DNA of 64,000 nucleotides from Sphingomonas jinjuensis (GTDB taxonomy: Bacteria; Pseudomonadota; Alphaproteobacteria; Sphingomonadales; Sphingomonadaceae). Location: assembly GCF_014197105.1 (NCBI RefSeq), contig NZ_JACIEV010000004.1, forward strand, positions 62,001 through 126,000, in the 5' to 3' direction. This document shows, in pieces, positions 8,368 through 16,629 of the stretch; the stretch's first letter is position 1, and every line of letters begins with the position of its first letter. The position numbers and the translations under genes were made by a program. The notes beneath the pieces are model-generated. The model was not told where the DNA came from. It searched no databases and worked only from the letters and a program-made list of their open reading frames with translations.

Positions 8368-9074
8368 CGGCGGGTCACCTCGGTATTGAGCATATAGCCG
8401 ACGCCGCGCACAGTGACGATCGGCGCCTCCTTGCCAGCGCTCGACAGCTTGCGGCGCAGGCGGCTGATCAGCACGTCGATCGATCGGTCGCTGCTGTCGC
8501 CCAGCCGGGTCCGCGACAATTCGATCAGCCGCTCGCGCGCGATGACGCGGCCGGCATGATCGAGCAGGCTGACGAGCAGGTCGAATTCGGCGCCGGTCAA
8601 ATCGATGATCGCCCCGGTCGGCGAGCGAAGCTCGCGGCGCGGCAGCGTTACCGTCCAGCCGTCGAAGGTCAGCACGCCCTTCTCGCGCTCGCCGGGATTG
8701 CGCTCGAGCTGGCCGCGGCGAAGGACCGCGCGGACGCGGGCGATCAACTCGCGCGTGCCGAACGGCTTGGCGATATAGTCGTCGGCGCCGATCTCCAGCC
8801 CGATCACGCGATCGGTCTCGCTGCCCTTGGCGCTGACGAAGATGATCGGAACGTCGCTCTTCTGGCGCAGCGTCCGACACAGATCGATGCCGCTGGTGCC
8901 GGGCAGCATGATGTCGAGCAGGATCAGGTCGACCGGCCCGGCATCGAGCGCCAGCCACATCTCGGGCGCGGCGGCGGCGGGGCGGACGATATAGCCGTTT
9001 TCTTGAAGCGCACGGGCGGTCAGCGTGCGCAGCGCGGGGTCGTCCTCGACCAGCAGGATCGTCGGGGCAGTCAT
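8364..9074 (-). CDS. OmpR-family response regulator
   Basis: The 236-residue protein has an N-terminal receiver domain (ILLVEDDPALR, phospho-acceptor Asp in LILLDIMLPG, switch Lys in DYIAKPFGTREL) and a C-terminal winged-helix DNA-binding domain (LTGAEFDLLVSLLDHAGRV, RSIDVLISRLRRKL, IVTVRGVGYML). The ATG at 9074 places the receiver at the N-terminus. It is translationally coupled to the downstream kinase by a 4 bp overlap. Targets are unknown. The short C-terminal tail NTEVTRR is normal. Confidence 0.95.
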   Translation of the reverse strand: MTAPTILLVEDDPALRTLTARALQENGYIVRPAAAAPEMWLALDAGPVDLILLDIMLPGTSGIDLCRTLRQKSDVPIIFVSAKGSETDRVIGLEIGADDYIAKPFGTRELIARVRAVLRRGQLERNPGEREKGVLTFDGWTVTLPRRELRSPTGAIIDLTGAEFDLLVSLLDHAGRVIARERLIELSRTRLGDSSDRSIDVLISRLRRKLSSAGKEAPIVTVRGVGYMLNTEVTRR

Positions 9075-9188
9075 GCCAGCGTCCTTACCCCGATCATCGA
9101 TGGGTTTCGAGCCCCGCGCGAACCCCGCGATCACGAGCCTGTCGGCGCGCCACCTTTCCGTCCGTCATTGTCGACTTATATCAGGCGG

Positions 9189-9689
9189 ATGACCAAGCCG
9201 ATCGATCGCCGTTCGCTCCTGTCGCTGGCCGGCACCGCCGCTGCCGGCGCGGTCCTGTGGGGCTGCCGCGCCGCGCCTGCCGCCGCCGCGGAGAATTTCC
9301 CGGTCAGGATGAGCGATGCGCAGTGGAAGGCGAAGCTCGGCCCCGCCGCCTATGACGTGCTGCGTCACGAGGGCACCGAGCGGCCGTTCACCAGCCCGCT
9401 CAACGACGAGCACCGCGCCGGCGTCTTCGCGTGCAAGGGCTGCGCGCAGCCGCTCTTCTCGTCGAAGACCAAGTTCGACAGCGGCACCGGGTGGCCCAGC
9501 TTCTGGGCGCCGCTGCCGGGTCGCGTCGGCACCAAGTCGGACCGATCGCTGATGATGACCCGCGTCGAGGTGCATTGCAGCCGCTGCGGCGGGCATCTGG
9601 GCCATGTCTTCGACGACGGGCCCAAGCCGACCGGCAAGCGCTATTGCATGAATGGCGTGGCGATGACGTTCAAGCCGGGGGCGGCATAG
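9189..9689 (+). CDS. msrB: Exported peptide-methionine (R)-S-oxide reductase
   Basis: MsrB reduces methionine-R-sulfoxide in oxidised proteins. The 166-residue protein starts with a twin-arginine-type leader (DRRSLLSLAGTAAAGAVLWG, then Cys) and so is predicted to act in the periplasm. The MsrB domain shows zinc-binding pairs CKGC and CSRC, the GTGWPSFWAP segment, and the catalytic Cys in RYCMNGVAMTF. The Cys in the leader (WGCRA) could instead mark lipidation. It is transcribed away from the two-component system. Confidence 0.94.
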   Translation: MTKPIDRRSLLSLAGTAAAGAVLWGCRAAPAAAAENFPVRMSDAQWKAKLGPAAYDVLRHEGTERPFTSPLNDEHRAGVFACKGCAQPLFSSKTKFDSGTGWPSFWAPLPGRVGTKSDRSLMMTRVEVHCSRCGGHLGHVFDDGPKPTGKRYCMNGVAMTFKPGAA

Positions 9690-9727
9690 GCCTGATCGAG
9701 CCCGCTGCCGCGAGGCTTGAGCCAATC

Positions 9728-9815
9728 CTCCGTTCGTGCTGAGCGTAGTCGAAGCACATGAGGCAGGCTCGGTCGCATGCGGCTTGTCCTTCGACTTCGC
9801 TCAGGACGAACGGTA
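9728..9815. repeat. Intergenic palindrome, 'CGTTCG...CTTCGAC' family
   Basis: An inverted repeat is formed by ccgttcgtgctgagcgtagt (9730 on) and its complement around cttcgctcaggacgaacggt (9792-9812). The same family appears at 12955-13066. It lies between two convergent genes, where it could act in transcription termination. Confidence 0.7.
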
Positions 9816-9823
9816 GGGAAAAA

Positions 9824-10384
9824 TCAGCTCGCGGCGACCGGCACCACCGGCACGGCGGCGTTGGCGGCGATGATCGCGTTCGGCTGCGCGGCGGTCGGCT
9901 GCTGCTGGTCGACGATCGGGGTGCTCGGCGCATGGCCGGCATAGATGAAACCGCTGACCGGATAGACCGAGGTGCCGAGCCCGCCCTGCGGCGCATACCA
10001 CACCTTCACCTCGCTCCAGTCGCCCGCCGCCGACACGTCGACCGCGCGGACGTCGGTTTCGACGCGGCCGGGGCGCGACCAATTGGCGTGGGTGAGCAGG
10101 ACCTCGCGATCGCTGATCACCTTCGACACCATAGCGACATGGCCGACGCGCATGCGGCGCGTGGATTGGAAAGCGAGGACGGCGCCCACCTTCGGGCTGG
10201 CGCCGCGCTCGTAGCGGCCGGCGGCCTGGCCCCACCAGGTGTTGGCATTGCCGTGGAGGTCGATGCCCGACACTTCGCGGGCGAAGGGTGCGCACTGCCA
10301 GAATTGGGCGGTGGCCGGCACCGCCGTCATCAGGGCACAGGTCAACACCAGCGCAAAACGCGCTGCGACGAGCTTCAAATTCAC
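9824..10384 (-). CDS. Secreted CHAP-domain protein
   Basis: The 186-residue protein has a signal peptide (about residues 1-26, ending TAVPATAQ). It is followed directly by a CHAP amidase/peptidase core: the putative catalytic Cys in FWQCAPFAREVSG and His in RVGHVAMVSKV, with a trailing NWSRPGRVE. CHAP enzymes cleave peptidoglycan peptides or amide bonds. The C-terminal 40 residues are Pro/Ala/Gln-rich and probably disordered. It could be a cell-wall hydrolase or an amidase with another substrate. It is monocistronic between two repeats or gaps. Confidence 0.85.
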   Translation of the reverse strand: MNLKLVAARFALVLTCALMTAVPATAQFWQCAPFAREVSGIDLHGNANTWWGQAAGRYERGASPKVGAVLAFQSTRRMRVGHVAMVSKVISDREVLLTHANWSRPGRVETDVRAVDVSAAGDWSEVKVWYAPQGGLGTSVYPVSGFIYAGHAPSTPIVDQQQPTAAQPNAIIAANAAVPVVPVAAS

Positions 10385-10551
10385 GCGACCCCCCGGTCAA
10401 AACCGTTTGTCGAGGATGTCGCTAGCCGGCGATTCGCGGATTACCAACCCGGCCGGGAACCAAAGCGGACGAACGGTGTTTCGCCGCCGATGAACCGATC
10501 TGATAGGTCAGGCGACCTGTCCGGCCGGCCGTCGCATCCGTTACCAGAGAC

Positions 10552-12015
10552 TTAAAATTCGGCGGAATTCCGCGGCGAATCGCTCGCCTTGAGCGCCGCG
10601 AGCCGCGCTTCATGCTCGGCCCGGCCGAACGGGAAGCGGGTGAAGAAGAATGCCGAGAGACACGCCAGGGTCAGGTACAGCGCAAGATAGATCAGCGTCA
10701 GCCGGTCGATCACCGCGACCGGCACCTGCCCCGGCACCGCCTTCGCCGGGAATGCCGCTGCCGACAGGATCAGGCCCGAGGCGAAGATGCCCAGGCCCGA
10801 CGTGCATTTCTGCACCAGGAACGATCCGGCGAAGAACACGCCCTCCGAGCGGCGGCCGGTCTGCTCCTCCGACGCCTCGACGACATCGGCCATCATCGAC
10901 GCGCCCAGGATGAAGGCGGTGACGTTGCAGGCAGTCGATGCGATCACGCAGGTGAAGAAGGCGGGCAGCAGCGCCGCATCGCCCGGCTGCGGAAAGACGC
11001 CGGCGAAGCGCAGCGCATAGGGCGTCGTCTGGACGATCGCGCCGATCGCCACCGCCGCCGTCGCCGCGCGCGCCTTGCCGAAGCGACGTCCGACGCGCGG
11101 CGCGACCAAAAAGGCGACGAACACGCCGCTGAACAGCATCGCGGTCAGGATCGCGAAGGCACCGCCCTTGAACCCCCAGACATAGCTGTAGAGGTAATTG
11201 GACAGCGCATAGCTGATCCCCTGATTGGTATAGGCGCACACGCCCGCCAGCATCAGGATCACGAAGGGGCGGTTGCGCACCGTTTCGGCCAGCTCGGCAA
11301 AGCTGGCGGCGAGCGACTGGCGCTCGATCTGCGGCTGGGGCAGGCGCGGGATCTCGCGATGGGTGCCGATCGCCGAGACGAGGATCGCCGTTCCGATCAG
11401 CAGCGCGCCGGTGATCGCAAAGCCGGTATAGCCCGCACGGTTGAGCAGCCCGTTGGTGTATTCAAGAGTCGGCGCCAGGAAGATCAGATAGGCCGACAGC
11501 AGCATCGTGAGCCCGCCGGCCCAGCCGAACAGGTAACGATACGCCATGATCCGCGTCCGCTCGTCATAATCGGCGGTCAGCTCGGGCGTCAGCGCGACCG
11601 ACGGCACTTCATAGGCGCTCACCGCCGAGCGCACGATCACCGCGGTGACGAACAACCAGACCAGCGTCGTCGGCTGCGACAGTGCGGCGGGCGGCTGCCA
11701 TAGCAGGATCCAGCCGACCATGATCGGCAGCGCCGAGGCGTACATCCACGGATGCCGCCGTCCCCAGCGGGTCCGGGTGCGATCGGACAGGAAGCCAACC
11801 GCGGGATCGATAAAGGCATCGATCACCAGCGCCATCATGACGACGAAGCCGACCGTCGCCGCGGGCAGCCCGACGACCTGGTTGTAGAACAGCAGCAGGA
11901 AGGTGCCGAACCCCGAATCCTTCACCCCATAGGCGACCGCGCCGAAGCCATAGCTGGCCATGGTGCCGCGGGTCAGTCGGCGGGAGGGTGGGACGGCGGG
12001 GTTCGGATCGCTCAC
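10552..12015 (-). CDS. GPH-type sugar:cation symporter (MFS)
   Basis: The product has about 487 residues and 12 predicted hydrophobic segments. The N-terminal region (GAVAYGVKDSGFGTFLLLFY) and the loop DPAVGFLSDRTRTRWGRRHP match the MelB/GPH family of cation-coupled sugar transporters. The start is inferred as a GTG at 12013-12015, whose GTGA overlaps the stop of the upstream dehydrogenase gene; an ATG at 11961 is a shorter alternative. Coupling to an SDR suggests uptake and oxidation of a polyol, glycoside or steroid-like compound. The substrate cannot be stated. Confidence 0.88.
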   Translation of the reverse strand: MSDPNPAVPPSRRLTRGTMASYGFGAVAYGVKDSGFGTFLLLFYNQVVGLPAATVGFVVMMALVIDAFIDPAVGFLSDRTRTRWGRRHPWMYASALPIMVGWILLWQPPAALSQPTTLVWLFVTAVIVRSAVSAYEVPSVALTPELTADYDERTRIMAYRYLFGWAGGLTMLLSAYLIFLAPTLEYTNGLLNRAGYTGFAITGALLIGTAILVSAIGTHREIPRLPQPQIERQSLAASFAELAETVRNRPFVILMLAGVCAYTNQGISYALSNYLYSYVWGFKGGAFAILTAMLFSGVFVAFLVAPRVGRRFGKARAATAAVAIGAIVQTTPYALRFAGVFPQPGDAALLPAFFTCVIASTACNVTAFILGASMMADVVEASEEQTGRRSEGVFFAGSFLVQKCTSGLGIFASGLILSAAAFPAKAVPGQVPVAVIDRLTLIYLALYLTLACLSAFFFTRFPFGRAEHEARLAALKASDSPRNSAEF

Positions 12016-12830
12016 CGAAACGCTTCTAGCGCGGTCAGCAGCGACGGCGAAGCGGGATCCCAACTGGCCCGCGTGCCGAGCGTCAGCCCGCCGTCGACCA
12101 GGATGTGCGTGCCGGTGACGAAGCTGGCGTCGTCGCTGGCAAGATAGGCGACGGCGCTCGCGATATCCTCCGGCCGCCCGGCGCGGCGGACGGGTTGCGC
12201 ATCGGCGGCGGCACGCGCGATCGCGGCGTCGGCCATCGCCTGTTTCTCGCCGCTGATGCCTAGGCCGCGGGTGAAGATCGCGGTGGTGATGAACCCCGGG
12301 ACCACCGCGTTGACGCGGATATTGTCACGGGCAAGATCGGCGGCGGCGAGCTTGGTCAGATGAAGCACGCCGGCCTTGGCGGTCGAATAGGCGGTCGGCG
12401 CAAAGCCGGTACCGAGCGCCGACACGCTGGAGGTGTTGACGATCGCGCCGCCGCCGCGTGCGCGCATCAACGGCGCGGCATGGCGGATGCCGAGCGCGAC
12501 CGAGCGCAGCAGCAGCGCCATCGTCGTGTCCCAGTCCTCGCTCGCGATCTCGCCGATGCCTTCGCGCGCGCCGCCCGCGCCGGCGTTGTTGAACAGGATG
12601 TCGACGCCGTCCGCCGCCGCCAGCAGCCCGGCGATGTCGTCCTCCTGCGTCACGTCGCACCGCTGGAAGGCGATCAGACCGTTCGATCCCGCCGCCAGCG
12701 CGTCGCCGCCTGCAACGTCTAGGTCGCCGACGAGGACGAACGCACCCTCCTCCGCCAGCCGCTCGACGGTGGCGCGGCCGATACCCGACACGCCCCCGGT
12801 GACGACCGCACGCTTGCCCGCGAACCGCAT
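12012..12830 (-). CDS. Short-chain dehydrogenase/reductase
   Basis: The 272-residue protein is a classical SDR: nucleotide-binding TGGVSGIGRA near the N-terminus, NNAG (LFNNAGAGG), catalytic Ser in NTSSVSALG, and the Tyr/Lys pair in YSTAKAGVLHL. The ATG at 12830 starts MRFAGKRAVVTGG. It oxidises or reduces an alcohol/carbonyl with NAD(P). It is coupled by a 4 bp overlap to the GPH transporter downstream, so the two probably act on one imported substrate. Confidence 0.93.
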   Translation of the reverse strand: MRFAGKRAVVTGGVSGIGRATVERLAEEGAFVLVGDLDVAGGDALAAGSNGLIAFQRCDVTQEDDIAGLLAAADGVDILFNNAGAGGAREGIGEIASEDWDTTMALLLRSVALGIRHAAPLMRARGGGAIVNTSSVSALGTGFAPTAYSTAKAGVLHLTKLAAADLARDNIRVNAVVPGFITTAIFTRGLGISGEKQAMADAAIARAAADAQPVRRAGRPEDIASAVAYLASDDASFVTGTHILVDGGLTLGTRASWDPASPSLLTALEAFR

Positions 12831-12954
12831 CCTCTCAACGCTCCTGTGTTTTGCCAAGCATAGTATGGGGTTTTGGCGCGTCAATCGAACACGCTTCGAA
12901 GAACGGGTTTGGCGCCGACCGTGACTGTGGCTATTGTCCTGCCGTCCAGCCCCC

Positions 12955-13066
12955 ACCGTTCGTGGTGAGGAGAGGCTGAGCGAAGTCGAAGCCCCGTCTC
13001 GAACCACAGGCCCTTCGAGACGCCGCTTCGACTTCGCTCAGCGGCTCCTCAGGGCGAACGGAAATT
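12955..13066. repeat. Intergenic palindrome, 'CGTTCG...CTTCGAC' family
   Basis: The left arm (ccgttcgtggtgaggag, then ggctgagcgaagtcgaag) and right arm (cttcgacttcgctcagcggc, then ctcctcagggcgaacgg) are complementary. It lies upstream of the acyl-CoA dehydrogenase and ends 8 bp before its start codon, so it may influence that gene's translation or carry its leader. Confidence 0.7.
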
Positions 13067-13073
13067 AGGTGAA

Positions 13074-14222
13074 ATGATGCCCCTCGACCCCGACACCTTC
13101 GACGCGCTGATCGATCACCTCCGCCGCTTCGTCAGCGAACGGCTCCGCCCGCTGGAGGCAGAGGTCGAGGCGAACGACGCCATTCCCGACTCGGTCGTCG
13201 CCGAGATGCGGGAGATGGGGTTGTTCGGCCTGTCGATCGCGGAGGAATATGGTGGCCTGGCGCTGTCGATGGTCGAGGAATGCCGCGTCGCGATCGAGCT
13301 GGGGCGGACCACCCCGGCGTTCCGCTCGACCTTCGGCACCAACGTCGGCATCGGCAGCCAGGGCCTGGTCATGGCCGGCACGCCCGAGCAGAAGGCGCAG
13401 TGGCTGCCGCGCATCGCCAGCGGCGAGATCGTCACCAGCTTCGCGCTGACCGAACCCGATGTCGGCAGCGACTCCGGTTCGGTGAAGACGCGCGCGGTGA
13501 GGGACGGCGACGTCTATCGCCTGTCGGGCACCAAGCGCTACATCACCAATGCCGACAAGGCGGACCTGTTCACCGTCATGGCGCGCACCGGCGACGAGAA
13601 GGGTGCGCGCGGCGTGTCCGCGTTCCTGGTCCCGCGCGACCTGCCCGGCGTGAGTGTCGGCGAGCCCGAGAAGAAGATGGGGCAGAAGGGCGCCAAGGTC
13701 GCCGACGTTCATTTCGACGACGTCCCCGTCACTGCCGCCAACCGGCTCGGCGCGGAGGGCGAGGGCTTCAAGATTGCGATGCGCGTGCTCGACCGCGGTC
13801 GGCTGCACATCAGCGCGGTGTGCGTCGGCGTGGCGGAGCGGCTGATCGCCGACAGCGTCGCCTATGCGAGCGAGCGCCACCAATTCGGCCACCCAATTGC
13901 GCAGCACCAACTGATCCAGGGCATGATCGCCGACATGAAGACCGAGGCGCTGGCGGCGCGGGCGCTGGTGATGGAGACGGCGGCGGCCAAAGATGCCGGG
14001 AAGGACGTCGTGCTGGAGAGCGCGGCGGCCAAGTATTTCGCCAGCGAGATGGTCGGCCGCGTCGCCGATAAGGCGGTGCAGATCTACGGCGGCGCCGGCT
14101 ACATCGCCGACTATGGCATCGAGCGGCTGTACCGCGACGTCCGCCTGTTCCGCATCTACGAAGGCACCAGCCAGATCCAGCAGGTCATCATCGCCCGCGA
14201 GACGCTGAAGCGCGGGGGGTAG
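13074..14222 (+). CDS. Acyl-CoA dehydrogenase
   Basis: The 382-residue flavoprotein carries out alpha,beta-dehydrogenation of acyl-CoA thioesters. It shows the family signatures SFALTEPDVGSDSGS (flavin/substrate loop), AVQIYGGAGYIADYGIER, and the catalytic-base Glu in RIYEGTSQIQQVI. Two adjacent ATG codons (13074, 13077) are possible starts. It precedes an SDR gene on the same strand, separated by a palindromic repeat, which suggests a fatty- or branched-acid oxidation function. Chain-length preference cannot be read from sequence. Confidence 0.95.
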   Translation: MMPLDPDTFDALIDHLRRFVSERLRPLEAEVEANDAIPDSVVAEMREMGLFGLSIAEEYGGLALSMVEECRVAIELGRTTPAFRSTFGTNVGIGSQGLVMAGTPEQKAQWLPRIASGEIVTSFALTEPDVGSDSGSVKTRAVRDGDVYRLSGTKRYITNADKADLFTVMARTGDEKGARGVSAFLVPRDLPGVSVGEPEKKMGQKGAKVADVHFDDVPVTAANRLGAEGEGFKIAMRVLDRGRLHISAVCVGVAERLIADSVAYASERHQFGHPIAQHQLIQGMIADMKTEALAARALVMETAAAKDAGKDVVLESAAAKYFASEMVGRVADKAVQIYGGAGYIADYGIERLYRDVRLFRIYEGTSQIQQVIIARETLKRGG

Positions 14223-14229
14223 GCAATAA

Positions 14230-14348
14230 AGCCCTCTCCCCTTCAGGGGAGAGGGTTGGGAGAGGGGCAGTCCCACCTATCAACGACAATGGGCCGGGCG
14301 ACTCCCCCTCTCCCCGGCCCTCTCCCCTGAAGGGGAGAGGGAGAGCTT
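14230..14348. repeat. REP-like palindrome, 'CCCCTTCAGGGG' family
   Basis: The left arm (14230 on, ccctctccccttcaggggag) is mirrored by the right arm ending near 14343 (ctcccctgaaggggagaggg). It is the intergenic counterpart of the element read through in glyS. It ends directly before the ATG of the SDR at 14350, so the purine-rich end of the repeat (gagagggagagc) may serve as its ribosome-binding site. Confidence 0.85.
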
Positions 14349-14349
14349 G

Positions 14350-15138
14350 ATGGACACCACCAACCTGTTCCGCCTCGACGGCCGCGTCGCGCTCGTCACC
14401 GGGGGCAGCCGCGGGATCGGCAAGATGATCGCGGCGGGCTTCATCGCCCAGGGCGCCAAGGTCTATATCTCTTCGCGCAAGGCCGCGGCTTGCGAGGACG
14501 CGGCCGCCGAACTCGGCCCGAATTGCATCCCCCTGCCGCAGGACGTCTCGACGGTCGCCGGCTGCCGCGCGCTGGCGGAGCAGCTCGCCGAGCACGAGCA
14601 GCGGCTCGATATCCTCGTCAACAATGCCGGCGCCGCCTGGGGCGTGCCGTTCGAGCAGTTCGACGAGAAGGGCTGGGACAAGGTCATGGACCTCAACGTC
14701 AAGTCGCCCTTCTTCCTGACCCAGGCGCTGCACGAAGCGCTGAAGGCGGCGGGCAGCCGCGATCGGCCGGCCAAGGTCATCAACATCACCTCGATCGACG
14801 GCCTCCGCCTCAATCCCTGGGACACCTACAGCTATCATGCGTCGAAGTCGGCGCTGATCTATCTGACCAAGCGGATGGCGGCGCGGCTGATCCAGGATTC
14901 GATCAACGTCACCTCGATCGCGCCCGGCGCCTTCGCCAGCGAAATGAACCGCGCCGCGCGCGACCATGGCGACGAGGTCGGCCGCGGCATTCCCGCCGGC
15001 CGCATCGGCGTCGACGAGGATATGGCGGGCGCCGCGATCTACCTCGCGAGCCGCGCGGGCGATTATGTGGTCGGCGATACGATCGTCGTCGACGGCGGCC
15101 TCGTCAACGCCGCGCTTGGGGTCAGCATCGACGCGTGA
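14350..15138 (+). CDS. Short-chain dehydrogenase/reductase
   Basis: The 262-residue classical SDR has TGGSRGIGKMIAAGF, LVNNAGAAWGVPFEQF, catalytic Ser in ITSIDGLRL, and Tyr/Lys in YSYHASKSALIYL. It ends in a typical DTIVVDGGLVNAALG tail. The ATG at 14350 is used rather than the preceding TTG. It lies downstream of the acyl-CoA dehydrogenase and may act on the same class of acyl or hydroxyacyl substrate, but homologues are annotated only generically. Confidence 0.92.
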   Translation: MDTTNLFRLDGRVALVTGGSRGIGKMIAAGFIAQGAKVYISSRKAAACEDAAAELGPNCIPLPQDVSTVAGCRALAEQLAEHEQRLDILVNNAGAAWGVPFEQFDEKGWDKVMDLNVKSPFFLTQALHEALKAAGSRDRPAKVINITSIDGLRLNPWDTYSYHASKSALIYLTKRMAARLIQDSINVTSIAPGAFASEMNRAARDHGDEVGRGIPAGRIGVDEDMAGAAIYLASRAGDYVVGDTIVVDGGLVNAALGVSIDA

Positions 15139-15169
15139 CGCCGTTACCGGGCGGGCCCTCGCCTTCTAT

Positions 15170-15276
15170 CGTCATCCCGGCCTTGAGCCGGGATCCATCT
15201 CACGGCGAGCGGCTCAGCTCATTGGCGATCCAGTCGCTCGGGGAGCCATGGATCCCGGGTCAAGCCCGGGATGACG
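15170..15276. repeat. Intergenic palindrome, 'CGTCATCCCGGC' family
   Basis: The arms cgtcatcccggccttgagcc (15172 on) and gggtcaagcccgggatgacg (ending 15274) flank ggatccat/atggatcc inner arms and a short variable centre. The same family recurs at 18864-18973, and half-sites appear at 62325. It sits between the SDR and the cell-wall hydrolase gene. Confidence 0.8.
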
Positions 15277-15360
15277 AAGGTGGAGGGTAGCGGCCCTTCA
15301 ATCCATCGCGACGATGCCTGGTTAACCGCCTCATAACGCCTGCACTGTAGGGCAGGCACC

Positions 15361-16344
15361 ATGAACCTGCGCCTGCCCGTCGGCCTCGCCGCGCTCGTCG
15401 CCGCCACCTCGTGCATCCCGCATGAGGCCGAGCGGCCGTCGGTGGCGCGTGCCGATCCGACCGTCGTCGAGGCGAAGGCGTTCGTCGACCGGCTCGCGTT
15501 CGGCGCCCCCTCGACCGCGCCGATCCCCGGCATCACCCCGCCGCATGGCGGCGATGCCCCGGTCGAGCCCGCTTCGATCACCGCAGCGCCGTCCTTCGTC
15601 GCCGCGTCCCGCTCCGCCGACGACGCCGCGCGCGCCGCCGACTGTCTGACCACCGCGGTCTATTACGAGGCGCGATCCGAGCCGCGCGACGGGCAGCGCG
15701 CGGTGGCGCAGGTCGTGCTCAACCGCGTCCGCGACCGGGCCTTTCCAGCAAGCATTTGCGGCGTCGTGTTCCAGGGCTCGGAGCGACGCACCGGCTGCCA
15801 GTTCAGCTTCACCTGCGACGGATCGATGCTGCGCGGCCGCCGCGACGAGGCCGCATGGCAGCGCGCACGCGAGGTGGCGGAGGCCGCGCTGGCGGGCGAC
15901 GTCTATGCGCCGATCGGCTCCGCCACCTTCTTCCACACCACCGCGATCTCGCCCTGGTGGGCGCCCAGCCTGTCGCGGATCGGCACCGTCGGCGCGCACA
16001 TCTTCTATCGCTGGCAGAATGCGATCGAACGCTCGCTCTCGTTTCGCCAGAGCTATGGCGGGTATGAGCCCGTGGCCACGCCGCGCGCGACCGACCTGAT
16101 CGCCGACGCCGGTGAGCCGCCCGCCGCGACCACGCTCGACGCCGCCGGCTGGCGCGTTGCCGACGTGGCCGGCGTCACCGTCCACCGCACCGACCCGGCC
16201 GCCGACATTCAGGCCGCCGCCACCGCCGCGGTCGCCCCCGCCGAATCGGCCGAGACCAAGCCCACCGGCCGCACCATCCGCGCCGAAGTCGCCGGGGTGC
16301 GCATCCATCGCAACATCGAGGTCATGGTGGCGGACGAGAGCTGA
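15361..16344 (+). CDS. Cell wall hydrolase, SleB type
   Basis: The 327-residue exported protein has a hydrophobic N-terminus (LPVGLAALVAATSC) that may be a lipoprotein signal with Cys18. The SleB-like hydrolase domain spans about residues 90-235: DCLTTAVYYEARSEPRDGQR contains the conserved catalytic Glu, followed by VAQVVLNRVRDRAFP, CQFSFTCDG and the conserved FFHTTAISPWWAP. It probably cleaves peptidoglycan glycan strands during growth. The C-terminal 90 residues are Ala/Pro/Thr-rich and unconserved. Confidence 0.9.
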   Translation: MNLRLPVGLAALVAATSCIPHEAERPSVARADPTVVEAKAFVDRLAFGAPSTAPIPGITPPHGGDAPVEPASITAAPSFVAASRSADDAARAADCLTTAVYYEARSEPRDGQRAVAQVVLNRVRDRAFPASICGVVFQGSERRTGCQFSFTCDGSMLRGRRDEAAWQRAREVAEAALAGDVYAPIGSATFFHTTAISPWWAPSLSRIGTVGAHIFYRWQNAIERSLSFRQSYGGYEPVATPRATDLIADAGEPPAATTLDAAGWRVADVAGVTVHRTDPAADIQAAATAAVAPAESAETKPTGRTIRAEVAGVRIHRNIEVMVADES

Positions 16345-16357
16345 GGCGATCTCGATC

Positions 16358-16486
16358 CTCCCCCGCCAGGGGGAGGTGGCGCCGAAGGCGTCGGAGGGGG
16401 AGGTAAGCGAATCATCATCGAAGGCGCGGTGCTTCCGCCCCCTCCGTCAGCTGCGCTGCCACCTCCCCCTGGCGGGGGAGGATGAA
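16358..16486. repeat. REP-like palindrome, 'CCCCCGCCAGGGGG' family
   Basis: The left arm ctcccccgccagggggaggt (16358 on) is complementary to the right arm acctccccctggcgggggag (ending about 16481), with inner arms ggcgtcggagggggaggt and cccccctccgtc-like. It lies between the cell-wall hydrolase and the SulP gene. Confidence 0.8.
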
Positions 16487-16629
16487 GGTGGCCGAAACGC
16501 ACGCCACCGTACGTGACAAATGATTGCGCGCCACCCTCCTCGCGTTGGCGGGCGTCGTCGGCGCCAGTATCGCAGCGGTTCCTTCCCGATCTGCGCGCAG
16601 CGCAGGTTGCCGACCGTCAGGAGCGCCCC

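Noticed and set aside
7057..8958. A 633-residue kinase that would start inside the response-regulator gene
   Set aside because: The first 197 codons are out-of-frame sequence of the receiver gene. The TTG at 8367 with TTGA overlap explains the operon better.
14230..16486. Repeats considered as a CRISPR array or replication origin
   Set aside because: They are isolated inverted repeats, not regularly spaced direct repeats with unique spacers. No cas gene, DnaA-box cluster or partition gene is nearby.
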